From Microbispora hainanensis (GTDB taxonomy: Bacteria; Actinomycetota; Actinomycetes; Streptosporangiales; Streptosporangiaceae), in assembly GCF_036186745.1 (NCBI RefSeq), contig NZ_CP108086.1:3038001-3102000 (forward strand): a stretch of DNA of 64,000 nucleotides. The letters are read 5' to 3'. Positions 41,821-50,149 of the stretch are shown in pieces. Under the pieces are notes generated by a model. It did no database searches, was not told the origin of the DNA, and worked only from the letters and a program-made list of their open reading frames with translations. A program made the translations under genes and the position numbers. Each line of letters starts with the position of its first letter. The first letter of the stretch is position 1.

Positions 41821-42387
41821 GAGGGCGTCGAGCGCGACGGCCATGGCGATGACCAGGCGGCGGTCGAGGCGCGGATCGCGGATCTCGATGGCGTAGCGGT
41901 CGCGCAGGCCCCACCTGCGGTCGACCGAGAACGCGATCGAGGCGCCGATGCTGAAGTCGAAGTGGTAGGGCAGCCACTGCAGCGAGTCGGAGAACCGGCG
42001 TAACAGGGCGACCGCCAGTTGCCGCTCCTGCCCGGTCAGCGTCGGCAGCCCCGGCTGCTGGAGATGCCAGGTCGAGCGGAGCAGCGACCGGCCGAAATCC
42101 TTGCGGAACGTGCCGATGGGGTGGCCCGTGTCGTCCACCACGTCGTACTCGCCCGCGAGGTCGAGGACCTTGCGCGCCTTGAACCCGGCCAGCTCCGTCT
42201 GCCGGGACTCGTCCGTGTAGAGCGTCACCTGCTCCTTCAGGGCCATCCGCTTCTGCTCGGCGAAGGCCACGACCTCGCCCTCCGAACCGTCGGGGTTCGC
42301 CGCATGGACGACATATCTGTTCACCATCATGGTGATCTTCTGGCGCAGGTACAGGCGGGTCTGCCCCTGCAAGGTGGCGATATCCAT
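41809..42387 (-). CDS. LURP-one-related/tubby-like protein
   Basis: A 192-residue protein of the LOR (LURP-one-related, YxjI-like) beta-barrel fold: YLRQKITMMVNRYVVHAANP, then AFAEQKRMALKEQVTLY and a C-terminal hydrophobic helix-like strand (LVIAMAVALDAL). The family resembles phospholipid scramblases; its role in bacteria is unknown. ATG 42387 has CTGGAG upstream. A longer frame from 42447 adds residues without support. Confidence 0.82.
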   Translation of the reverse strand: MDIATLQGQTRLYLRQKITMMVNRYVVHAANPDGSEGEVVAFAEQKRMALKEQVTLYTDESRQTELAGFKARKVLDLAGEYDVVDDTGHPIGTFRKDFGRSLLRSTWHLQQPGLPTLTGQERQLAVALLRRFSDSLQWLPYHFDFSIGASIAFSVDRRWGLRDRYAIEIRDPRLDRRLVIAMAVALDALQAR

Positions 42388-42545
42388 GCTTAGACTCCAG
42401 AGACGGTCGTTTGTCTCCCTATATGCCCTCTTCCCGAAGAAGATCACCAGCGGGAGGTGGTCGAATCGACGTCCTGGTGCGCCGGGCGGCTGTCGGTGAC
42501 CATAACCACACTTTTCGGGCTTGTCGCCTCAAGGGGATCTACCTA

Positions 42546-42564
42546 TAAGGTAAGGCTTACCTAA
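42546..42564. promoter_or_regulatory. Iron box (IdeR/DmdR-type)
   Basis: TAAGGTAAGGCTTACCTAA is a near-perfect 19-bp DtxR-family iron box, with one asymmetric position. It lies 28 bp before the siderophore-binding protein gene and should repress the operon when Fe2+ is plentiful. Confidence 0.92.
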
Positions 42565-42591
42565 ATTCAGCCCTCGGCAGGGAGCCCCCGT

Positions 42592-43644
42592 ATGTCTCTC
42601 CGGCACCGCGGTATCGGTCTCGGTATCGGCGCCGTCGCAGTCGCCCTCTCACTGGTCGCCTGCGGCGCCTCCTCCGGCAGCGGCGCAGCGAGCGGCGGGG
42701 GCACGAGCACGTCCGCCGCCGACGCCGCCAAGGCCGTCGCCAAGGGCGGCTCCGACTTCGGCACCGCCGCGGAGAAGACCGCCGCGATGGGCACCACCGC
42801 CAAGCCGGGCGAGTGGCCGCGCACCATCACCCACGCCATGGGCACGACCGAGATCAAGGCCCAGCCCAAGCGGGTCGTCGTCCTGGACGTCGGAGAGCTC
42901 GACAACGTCGTCTCCCTGGGCGTCAAGCCGGTCGGCTTCGCGCCCAGCGAGGGCTCGCCCGACCTGCCGTCCTACCTGAAGCAGGACGCCGGCGACCCGA
43001 AGAACGTCGGCACGATCAACAACCTCAACCTGGAGGCGATCGCCGGGCTGCACCCGGACCTCATCCTCGGCAGCCGGCTGCGCGCCGCCGAGCAGTACGA
43101 CGAGCTGTCGAAGATCGCCCCGACCGTGTTCTCCATCCGTCCCGGGTTCACCTGGAAGGAGAACTACCTCCTCAACGCCGCCGCCCTCGACAAGACCGAG
43201 GAGGCCAAGGCGAAACTCGCCGAGTATGACGCCAAGGTGAAGGCACTCGGCGCGAAGCTGGGCGACCACAAGCCCGTCGTCTCGATGGTGCGCTTCATGC
43301 CCAACGGCGTGATCCGGCTCTACGCCAACGCCTCCTTCATCGGCACCATCCTCAAGGACGCCGGCATCCCGCGCCCCGCCAACCAGAACATCCCCGACCT
43401 CGCCGCCGAGGTGAGCGCGGAGAACATCGACCAGGCCGACGCGGACGTCATCTTCACCGGCGTGTACGGCGACCCGAAGGCCACGAACAAGGCGGCGGTC
43501 CAGAGCAACCCGCTGTGGAAGGACCTCAAGGCGGTCAAGGCGGGGCACGCCTACGAGGTCCCGGACGAGACCTGGTATCTCGGTCTCGGCGTCACCGCCG
43601 CCATGCAGGTCGTCGGGGACCTGGAGCGGTACCTCGTCAAGTAG
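42592..43644 (+). CDS. Iron-siderophore ABC transporter, substrate-binding lipoprotein
   Basis: A 350-residue class III binding protein. The lipobox is LVAC (Cys about 24), then a Gly/Ser/Ala-rich linker, and the FecB/periplasmic-binding fold: RVVVLDVGELDNVVSLGVKP, LEAIAGLHPDLILG, and the C-terminal VPDETWYLGLG. It captures a ferric siderophore outside the membrane and delivers it to the two following permeases. Iron control comes from the box upstream. Which siderophore is unknown; no biosynthesis genes are in the window. Confidence 0.93.
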   Translation: MSLRHRGIGLGIGAVAVALSLVACGASSGSGAASGGGTSTSAADAAKAVAKGGSDFGTAAEKTAAMGTTAKPGEWPRTITHAMGTTEIKAQPKRVVVLDVGELDNVVSLGVKPVGFAPSEGSPDLPSYLKQDAGDPKNVGTINNLNLEAIAGLHPDLILGSRLRAAEQYDELSKIAPTVFSIRPGFTWKENYLLNAAALDKTEEAKAKLAEYDAKVKALGAKLGDHKPVVSMVRFMPNGVIRLYANASFIGTILKDAGIPRPANQNIPDLAAEVSAENIDQADADVIFTGVYGDPKATNKAAVQSNPLWKDLKAVKAGHAYEVPDETWYLGLGVTAAMQVVGDLERYLVK

Positions 43645-43675
43645 GCACGTGGTCCCGCTCCGAGAAAGCGAACGA

Positions 43676-44725
43676 ATGTCCCGTGCCACTCGCCGCCGCG
43701 CCCGACGTCGTGCCACCTCACACCGTGTCGGCCCGACCGCCGGGGGCGCGATCCTGCTGGCCCTCGCCGCGCTGCTGGTCCTCGCCGTGCTGCTCAGCCT
43801 CGCGGTGGGCAGCCGCCAGATCGCGCCGAGCGTGGTGATCGACGCCCTGACGCACGGCGGCGGCAGCGGCGACGCCCAGGTCGTACGGTCGCTGCGGGTG
43901 CCCCGCACCCTCATCGGGGTGATGGCCGGCGTCGCCCTCGCCGTGGCCGGCACGGTCATGCAGGGCATCACCCGCAACCCCATCGCCGAGCCCGGCATCC
44001 TGGGCGTCAGCCAGGGCGCCTCGGTGGGCGTGGTGTGCGCGATCGCGTTCCTCGGAGTGCACTCGCTGACCGGCTATGTGTGGTTCGCCTTCGCGGGCGC
44101 GGGGATCGCGGCGGTCGCCGTCTACGTCATCGCCAGCGGCGGGCGCGGCGGCGCCACCCCGGTCAAGCTCGCCCTGGCCGGCACCGCGATGAACGCCCTG
44201 CTCGCCTCCCTGGTCTCCGGCATCACCACGACCGACGCCCAGGCCCTCGACGAGTTCCGGTTCTGGCACGTCGGCTCGCTCAGCGGCCGGAGCGCCGAGG
44301 TCGCCGGTCAGACCTGGCCGTTCCTCCTCGCGGGGCTGCTGCTGGTCCTCGCGATGGCCCGGGGGCTCGACGCGCTCGCCCTCGGCGAGGACGTCGCCAA
44401 GGGGCTCGGCCACAACGTCCCCCTGCTGCGGATCCTCGGAGGTCTCGGCGCCACCGTCCTGACCGGCGTCGCGGTCGCCGCCGCCGGCCCGATCGCCTTC
44501 ACCGGCCTGGCCGTTCCGCACATCGCGCGGGCCATCGTGGGCACCGACCACCGCTGGGTGCTGCCCGCGGCGGCCCTGCTCGGTCCCGTGATGCTCCTGG
44601 TCGCCGACGTCATCGGCCGCATCGTCTTCCCGCCCTCGGAGGTGCCGGTGGCGGTCATGACCGCGCTGCTCGGCGTGCCGTTCCTGATCGCCCTCGTACG
44701 CAGGAAAGCGGTGGTGGCGGCATGA
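43676..44725 (+). CDS. Iron-siderophore ABC transporter permease (FecCD family) 1
   Basis: A 349-residue FecCD permease with a basic cytoplasmic N-terminus and about ten helices. Family motifs are RVPRTLIGVMAGVALAVAGT, MQGITRNPIAEPGILGVSQG and AGPIAFTGLAVPHIARAIVG (the coupling-helix region). It pairs with permease 2 (4-bp ATGA overlap) and the ATPase that follows. Confidence 0.93.
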   Translation: MSRATRRRARRRATSHRVGPTAGGAILLALAALLVLAVLLSLAVGSRQIAPSVVIDALTHGGGSGDAQVVRSLRVPRTLIGVMAGVALAVAGTVMQGITRNPIAEPGILGVSQGASVGVVCAIAFLGVHSLTGYVWFAFAGAGIAAVAVYVIASGGRGGATPVKLALAGTAMNALLASLVSGITTTDAQALDEFRFWHVGSLSGRSAEVAGQTWPFLLAGLLLVLAMARGLDALALGEDVAKGLGHNVPLLRILGGLGATVLTGVAVAAAGPIAFTGLAVPHIARAIVGTDHRWVLPAAALLGPVMLLVADVIGRIVFPPSEVPVAVMTALLGVPFLIALVRRKAVVAA

Positions 44726-45768
44726 CGCGCCCCGTGGGCTTCGCCGTCCTGCGGGTGGGGCGGGGGAGCTTCCTGCTGCATCGCAGGGCGGCCCTCGTCG
44801 CCGTCCTGCTCGGCGCGGCGCTCGCGCTGGCCGCCGTGGCCTACCTGTGCGTCGGCGAGTCGTTCGTCAGCCCCGCGGAGGTCCTCCGGGTGCTGTGGGG
44901 GCAGCCGAGCCCGGACGCGTTCGTGGTCGGCACGCTGCGGATGCCCCGCCTCGCGGTCGGCCTGCTCGCCGGCGCCGCCTTCGGCCTCGCCGGGTCCTTC
45001 GTCCAGACCGTGGCCCGCAACCCGCTCGCCAGCCCGGACGTGATCGGCGTGACCCAGGGCGCGGGCGCGGCGACCGTCGCCGCGATGACCTTCGGCGTCG
45101 CGGCGTACGACACCCTGCCGTACATCTCGATCGTCGGGGGCCTGGCCGCCGCCGCGCTGGTCTACGTCTTCGCCTGGCGCAGGGGCCTGCACGCCTCGCG
45201 CTTCGTGCTCATCGGCATCGGCATCTCGGTGGCCCTCGGCTCCCTGACGCAGTTGTTCCTCACCAAGGGCGACTTCCTGGTGGCCCAGCAGGCCAAGGTC
45301 TGGCTCACCGGGTCGCTCAACGGCCGCGGCTACGATCACGCCGCGCCGCTCGCCTCGATCCTGCTCGTGCTGACGCCGGCGCTGCTCTGGGCGGCCCGGG
45401 CCCAGCGCTCGGTGTCGTTCGACGACGACACCGCGACCGCTCTCGGCGTACGGCTCGGCCGGGTCCGCCTGGGCCTGATCGTCCTCGGCGTCGTCCTGGC
45501 GTCGGTGGCGACGGCCGCGGCGGGACCGGTCGACTTCGTCGCGCTGCTCGCCCCGCAGATCGCCCGCCGCCTGTCGCGCACCGCGCAGATCCCCCTGCTC
45601 GGCTCCGCGCTGACCGGCGCCCTGATCGTGACCATCGCGGATCTGCTGGCCCGCAAGCTGTTCTCCCCGATCGAGCTGCCGGTCGGCGTGTTCACCGCGG
45701 TGGTGGGCGCTCCCTATCTGATGTGGCTGATCGTCCGCACCCGCAGCCGTTCCGGAGGCACGACATGA
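44722..45768 (+). CDS. Iron-siderophore ABC transporter permease (FecCD family) 2
   Basis: A 348-residue FecCD permease with ten predicted helices, motifs LRMPRLAVGLLAGAAFGLAG, VARNPLASPDVIGVTQGAGA and AGPVDFVALLAPQIARRL. Its start overlaps the preceding stop (ATGA), and the ATPase follows after 10 bp. It forms the heterodimeric inner-membrane channel with permease 1. Confidence 0.93.
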   Translation: MTRPVGFAVLRVGRGSFLLHRRAALVAVLLGAALALAAVAYLCVGESFVSPAEVLRVLWGQPSPDAFVVGTLRMPRLAVGLLAGAAFGLAGSFVQTVARNPLASPDVIGVTQGAGAATVAAMTFGVAAYDTLPYISIVGGLAAAALVYVFAWRRGLHASRFVLIGIGISVALGSLTQLFLTKGDFLVAQQAKVWLTGSLNGRGYDHAAPLASILLVLTPALLWAARAQRSVSFDDDTATALGVRLGRVRLGLIVLGVVLASVATAAAGPVDFVALLAPQIARRLSRTAQIPLLGSALTGALIVTIADLLARKLFSPIELPVGVFTAVVGAPYLMWLIVRTRSRSGGTT

Positions 45769-45778
45769 TAGGCACCGC

Positions 45779-46588
45779 ATGACCGGCGACAGCATGACCG
45801 GCAACCGCCTGAGGGCCGAGGGGCTCGTGCTCACGTACGAGGACCGTACGGTCGTCGACGGCCTCGACCTGGAGATCCCGGACGGGCAGGTCACCGTCAT
45901 CATCGGGCCCAACGCGTGCGGCAAGTCCACCCTCCTGCGCGCGCTGGGCCGGCTGCTCAAGCCGCGGCGCGGCTCGGTGCTGCTGGACGGCACCGAGCTG
46001 GCCCGCATCCCCACCAAACGCGTCGCCCGGGAGATCGGGCTGCTGCCGCAGACCCCCGTGCCGCCGGAGGGGATCACGGTCTCCGAACTCGTCACCCGCG
46101 GGCGGCAGCCCCACCACAAGTGGTGGCAGCAGTGGACGGAGGCGGACGAGAAGGCCGTCACCGAGGCGATGGACCGCACCGAGACCGGCGATCTCGCGGA
46201 GCGGCCGGTCGACGAGCTGTCCGGCGGCCAGCGGCAGCGGGCCTGGATCGCGATGGCCCTCGCCCAGGACACCGACCTCCTGCTGCTCGACGAGCCGACG
46301 ACCTATCTCGACATCGCCCACCAGGTGGAGGTGCTCGACCTGGTGCGGCAGCTCAACCGGGAGCGTGGCCGGACCGTGGTCGTCGTCCTGCACGACCTCA
46401 ACCAGGCCGCCCGATACGCCGACCACATCGTCGCCATGAAGGCGGGACGGATCGTCGCCCAGGGCGCGCCCGGCGACGTCATCACCGCCGACCTGGTCCA
46501 GGAGGTCTTCGGGCTCGCCTCCGTCGTCGTGCCGGATCCGGTCACGGGCGGCCCGCTGGTCGTGCCGGGCGCGCCCTGGCAGCACTGA
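45779..46588 (+). CDS. Iron-siderophore ABC transporter ATPase (FepC-like)
   Basis: A 269-residue ATP-binding subunit: Walker A GPNACGKSTLLRALG (about 43-57), Q loop LLPQTPVPPEGITV, signature ELSGGQRQRAWIAMALAQD, Walker B LLLLDEPTTYLDI and switch His in VLHDLNQAARYAD. Typical FepC length. It powers the two FecCD permeases upstream. An internal ATG 45794 is an alternative start. Confidence 0.94.
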   Translation: MTGDSMTGNRLRAEGLVLTYEDRTVVDGLDLEIPDGQVTVIIGPNACGKSTLLRALGRLLKPRRGSVLLDGTELARIPTKRVAREIGLLPQTPVPPEGITVSELVTRGRQPHHKWWQQWTEADEKAVTEAMDRTETGDLAERPVDELSGGQRQRAWIAMALAQDTDLLLLDEPTTYLDIAHQVEVLDLVRQLNRERGRTVVVVLHDLNQAARYADHIVAMKAGRIVAQGAPGDVITADLVQEVFGLASVVVPDPVTGGPLVVPGAPWQH

Positions 46589-46691
46589 ATCTCTGTCGTC
46601 TCAGGGTCGGGATCGGGGTTTTCTCAGGGTTCCTCGTGGAACGGGTGCTTCTACGCCGTCCGTTGGACCGGATGACGAAAGGAGCCGATCG

Positions 46692-46901
46692 ATGTACCGA
46701 TCGAGACAGCACAGGATCATCGCCGGCGTCTGCGGGGGGATCGCGGACCGGTACGGCATGTCGCCGACGGTCGTGCGGGCGCTGTTCCTGCTGTCCTGCC
46801 TGCTGCCGGGCCCGCAGTTCGTGGCCTACCTCATCATGTGGGTGCTGTTCCCCAAGGCTCCCGCCTCCACGGACTACCACTACTCGTACGGGCACAGGTA
46901 G
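46692..46901 (+). CDS. PspC-domain small membrane protein
   Basis: A 69-residue protein that is almost entirely a PspC domain: RIIAGVCGGIADRYGMSPTV then a hydrophobic helix (LFLLSCLLPGPQFVAYLIMW) and VLFPK. PspC proteins work in envelope stress or as small regulators. AAAGGAG lies 8 bp upstream. It is separate from the iron operon (103-bp gap). Confidence 0.88.
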   Translation: MYRSRQHRIIAGVCGGIADRYGMSPTVVRALFLLSCLLPGPQFVAYLIMWVLFPKAPASTDYHYSYGHR

Positions 46902-46953
46902 GAAGCACGGGGCCATCCGGCCGCGTTTATGCTCACATCGAAAGAGGTGAGCG

Positions 46954-47592
46954 ATGATGCGGCAACGGCCCCTGACCCTGGTCCAGGACGAGCTGGTCGA
47001 TTACGAGAAGGCCATGGAGCGCATGGACGCGCTGGTGGCGGAGCGGCAGGACGACGCGCGGCCCGACACACTGTGGCTGCTCAGCCATCCGCCGGTCTTC
47101 ACGATCGGCAAGCGGACGCTGGAGACGCATCTGCCCGACCCGTCGGCCGGCATCCCCGTGGTGCCGACCGGCCGCGGCGGCCAGCTCACCTATCACGGGC
47201 CCGGGCAGCTCGTCGGCTATCTCATCGTGAAGCTGCGGACCGGTGAAGGTGTGGTCGACTACATCCGCGAGGTCGAGCTGCGGCTGGTCGAGGCGCTGGC
47301 GAAGCTCGGCGTCCCGGCCGAGCGGCGCGACACCCCGCCCGGATCGGAGCTGCTCACGGGCGTCTGGACCCGGGACACCGGCCGGAAGATCGTCTCGATC
47401 GGCATGCGGTCGAGCCGGTCGGTCACCAGCCACGGCTTCGCGCTCAACGTGGACGGCGACCTCACGCCGTGGGATCTCGCGGTCCCGTGCGGCATGCCCG
47501 ACGTGGAGATGACCTCGATCGCCCGCGAGCTCGGACGGGCCTCCATGGAGGAGACCCGCCGAGTCGTCGCGGCGGCGTTCGAGGCCTCCTGA
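46954..47592 (+). CDS. lipB: Lipoyl(octanoyl) transferase
   Basis: A 212-residue LipB: RGGQLTYHGPGQLVGYLIVK, catalytic Lys145 in TGRKIVSIGM, and nucleophile Cys179 in AVPCGMPDVEMTSI. It transfers octanoate from ACP to lipoyl domains. TATGCT (46928-46933) is a likely -10 and AAGAGGTGAG the ribosome-binding site. No lipA follows, although lipA usually accompanies lipB. It is convergent with the permease gene, 4 bp apart. Confidence 0.95.
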   Translation: MMRQRPLTLVQDELVDYEKAMERMDALVAERQDDARPDTLWLLSHPPVFTIGKRTLETHLPDPSAGIPVVPTGRGGQLTYHGPGQLVGYLIVKLRTGEGVVDYIREVELRLVEALAKLGVPAERRDTPPGSELLTGVWTRDTGRKIVSIGMRSSRSVTSHGFALNVDGDLTPWDLAVPCGMPDVEMTSIARELGRASMEETRRVVAAAFEAS

Positions 47593-47596
47593 GGGG

Positions 47597-49144
47597 TTAC
47601 CCGACCGTTTCGCGGTCGCCCGCGTCGTCGACCGTACGGCGGGGCCCGGCGAACCAGTGCTTGGCCGACAGGTGCCACCACAGGGCGATGCCGATGAGCA
47701 CGGCCCCCACGGCGATGGGGGCGTAGTTCACCGACGTCCAGGTGAAGTCCTTGTTGCCCGGGACGCCCGACGGGGCGATCGGCAGCACGAAGTAGATCGA
47801 GATGATCGCGATCTCGATCACCGCGATCCAGGACAACGCCTTGTATTTGGGGCCGAGGGTCCATGGTCCGGGCTGGAAGGAGTCGCCCGCGCGCAGGCGC
47901 AGCCAGATCGGGATGAGGAACGCGAGGTAGAGCCCGATCACCGCGATGGACACCACGGCGAGGAACGCCACCGGGGTCGTCGTGCCTTCCGGCGCGTAGA
48001 GCGCGGGCAGCGTGATCAGCAGCGCGACCCCGCACCCGCCGATGATGGCGTTGACCGGTGTGCGGTTGCGGTCGACCTTCGACCACAGCCGCCAGCCCGG
48101 CACCGCGCCGTCCCGGGAGAACGCGTACGTCATCCGCGACATCGAGGTCACGCAGCTCATGCCGCAGAAGAACTGCCCGATGGTGGAGATGCCGAAGATG
48201 ACGGTGGCGAGCGTGGACGACAGCGACGAGGTGAAGATGGCCCCGACGAAGCCGCCCTCGGCGTTGACGGCGTCCACGTTCGTGGCCGCGAACAGGAACG
48301 ACAGCAGCAGGATCCAGCCGCCGATCGCCGAGTAGAAAATCGACTGCCACAGGCCCTTGGCCGCCGTGCGGGCCGCGCCGTGGGTCTCCTCCGACACGTG
48401 GGCGCAGGCGTCGAAGCCGGTGATCGTGTACTGCGTGAGCAGGAAGCCCAGCGGTAGCACGTACAGCCAGAACGTCGGGCCGCCGTCGCCGTTGCCGAAG
48501 CCGGAGTTGTTGAACGTCTCGAACAGGAAGCCCACGTCCTGGTGCTTCGACGGGCCGAAGATCAGGATCAGCACGACCGCCGCCGCGCCGAACACGTGCC
48601 ACCACACCGAGACGTTCTGCAGCACGGAGATCAGGCGGTGGCTGAAAATGTTGATCAACGCGTGGAGCACCAGGACGATCGCGAACAACAGGAAGGTCTG
48701 GTGCAGCGCGTTGCCGTTCGCCCACGAGTCGCTGAACCGGCCGATCGTGATGTTCAGGAACGTCGCGCAGCCGTAGTCGACCGACGCGGTCACCGCGATC
48801 AGGCCGATCAGGTTGAGCCAGCCGGTGAACCAGCCGTGGACGGGCCCGCCCAGCTTGGCCGCCCACCAGTAGATGCCGCCCGCCGTGGGGTACGCGGAGA
48901 CCAGCTCCGCCATGCAGAACCCGATGATCAGGATGAACGCCGAGATCAGCGGCCAGCCGATGGAGATCGCCAGAGGCCCGCCGTTGTTCCACGCCTGGCT
49001 GAAGGTGGTGAAACATCCCGCCAGGATCGAGATGATCGAGAAGGAGATCGCGAAGTTGGAGAACCCGCTCCAGGTGCGGGCCAGTTCCTGCTTGTAACCG
49101 AGTTCCGCTAGTCGTTTGGCGTCGTCGTCGAGGGCTTGCGCCAC
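47597..49144 (-). CDS. APC-superfamily amino acid/amine permease
   Basis: A 515-residue APC permease of the amino acid/choline transporter group (GabP/BAT1-like), with twelve predicted helices. Features include the substrate-loop TWSGFSNFAISFSIISILAG in helix 1, GWPLISAFILIIGFCMAELV, GFDACAHVSEETHGAARTA in the middle and SRDGAVPGWRLWSKVDRNRT. It sits 12 bp after the choline-kinase-like gene on the same strand, so they share a transcript. Together with the divergent dimethylglycine-type oxidase it probably imports choline, ethanolamine, a betaine derivative or an amino acid; the substrate is inferred. Confidence 0.9.
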   Translation of the reverse strand: MAQALDDDAKRLAELGYKQELARTWSGFSNFAISFSIISILAGCFTTFSQAWNNGGPLAISIGWPLISAFILIIGFCMAELVSAYPTAGGIYWWAAKLGGPVHGWFTGWLNLIGLIAVTASVDYGCATFLNITIGRFSDSWANGNALHQTFLLFAIVLVLHALINIFSHRLISVLQNVSVWWHVFGAAAVVLILIFGPSKHQDVGFLFETFNNSGFGNGDGGPTFWLYVLPLGFLLTQYTITGFDACAHVSEETHGAARTAAKGLWQSIFYSAIGGWILLLSFLFAATNVDAVNAEGGFVGAIFTSSLSSTLATVIFGISTIGQFFCGMSCVTSMSRMTYAFSRDGAVPGWRLWSKVDRNRTPVNAIIGGCGVALLITLPALYAPEGTTTPVAFLAVVSIAVIGLYLAFLIPIWLRLRAGDSFQPGPWTLGPKYKALSWIAVIEIAIISIYFVLPIAPSGVPGNKDFTWTSVNYAPIAVGAVLIGIALWWHLSAKHWFAGPRRTVDDAGDRETVG

Positions 49145-49156
49145 TGAGGCCTCCTC

Positions 49157-50077
49157 TTAACTACTGGTGCGGAGTTCTCGGACGCCGTCGAGCAGGCGTC
49201 CGAAGCTGGGATCCCCGAGGTCGCGTACGGCTTGTGCGAACTTGTCGGCGGCCTCGGCGGAGTAGTCGAACCCGGGCAGGGCCGTGTTGTGGACCAGCCC
49301 CTCGTGGATGACGAACCAGAGCGTCCAGGTGAGGTTGGACATGATGAGGTTCAGCCGCACCCGGGGGAAATGCTCGTCGTCGCCGAAATAGGCCCGCGTG
49401 AGCCGTACGACCTGGTCGGGGTCGAAATCGGATTCGGCGGCGATGTCCCCGAGCTCGAAACAGGGGTCGTTGTTGCCGGAGAGCTGGTAGTCGACGATCC
49501 GGACGCCGTCGCCGGTGGCGATCAGGTTCTCGGCCAGCAGATCGTTATGGCAGGGGACCGCGGGGAGCGGGCGCCGGGCCAGCGCCGCCTCGATGTCGGC
49601 CACGACCGGCAGCGCGTCCTCATACCCGGCGGGAAGGGCCAGGCCGTGGGCCCGGCAGCGCGTCACGAACTCCCGGAGCTTGTCGAAGATCGAGAAGTCG
49701 TTGCCGAAGCGCGGGCCGGCGTGCAGCCGGCGGCAGGCGACCGCCACCTCCTCGATCCGCGCGGCCACGGCCGGGGCGTCGAGGGTGACCCCATCGATCC
49801 ACTCCAGGAGGAGGACGCCCGGCAGCACGTGGACGACCCGGGGGCCGACCCCGGACGCCGCGGCGGCGACCGTGTTGGCGATCTCCTGGTCGAGCGGGAT
49901 GCCGAGGCCGGTCTCGGAGATGCGCGGGTCGAGCACCCGTAGCAGCCAGCGGTCGCCGTCCTCGCTGTCGACCCTGGCGATGTGGTGGCTGAGCCCGCCC
50001 TTGATCGTCGTGAAGGTCAGTGGCCGCCCGGCCCAGGCCGTGACGAGATCCATTGCGTCTGCGACGGGATCTGGCAT
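49157..50077 (-). CDS. Choline/ethanolamine kinase-like phosphotransferase (APH fold)
   Basis: A 306-residue APH-fold kinase. The catalytic loop is VPCHNDLLAENLIATGD (Brenner HNDLxxxN), and the metal-binding motif is IVDYQLSGNNDPCFELGDIA, which places it closer to choline kinase/LicA than to aminoglycoside kinases. The N-lobe has GGLSHHIARV and LLRVL. AAAGGAG precedes ATG 50077. Cotranscribed with the permease, it may trap the imported amine by phosphorylation. Confidence 0.88.
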   Translation of the reverse strand: MPDPVADAMDLVTAWAGRPLTFTTIKGGLSHHIARVDSEDGDRWLLRVLDPRISETGLGIPLDQEIANTVAAAASGVGPRVVHVLPGVLLLEWIDGVTLDAPAVAARIEEVAVACRRLHAGPRFGNDFSIFDKLREFVTRCRAHGLALPAGYEDALPVVADIEAALARRPLPAVPCHNDLLAENLIATGDGVRIVDYQLSGNNDPCFELGDIAAESDFDPDQVVRLTRAYFGDDEHFPRVRLNLIMSNLTWTLWFVIHEGLVHNTALPGFDYSAEAADKFAQAVRDLGDPSFGRLLDGVRELRTSS

Positions 50078-50090
50078 GCCCGGCTCCTTT

Positions 50091-50108
50091 TGGTCTACCT
50101 TCAGACCA
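50091..50108. promoter_or_regulatory. Perfect inverted repeat in the amine-catabolism divergent promoter
   Basis: TGGTCT (50091-50096) and AGACCA (50103-50108) are perfect arms around a 6-bp spacer, in the 72-bp gap between divergent genes. TGGTnnnnACCA-type sites are typical of GntR/FadR-family regulators. No such regulator gene is adjacent. Confidence 0.6.
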
Positions 50109-50149
50109 TTGATCAGATTTTCTGGGCCGGGTGTTACAGGACGGTACCG

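Noticed and set aside
49157..50077. Aminoglycoside phosphotransferase
   Set aside because: The APH fold fits, but the DYQLSGNNDPCFELG motif and the permease/amine-oxidase context favour a choline-kinase-like enzyme.
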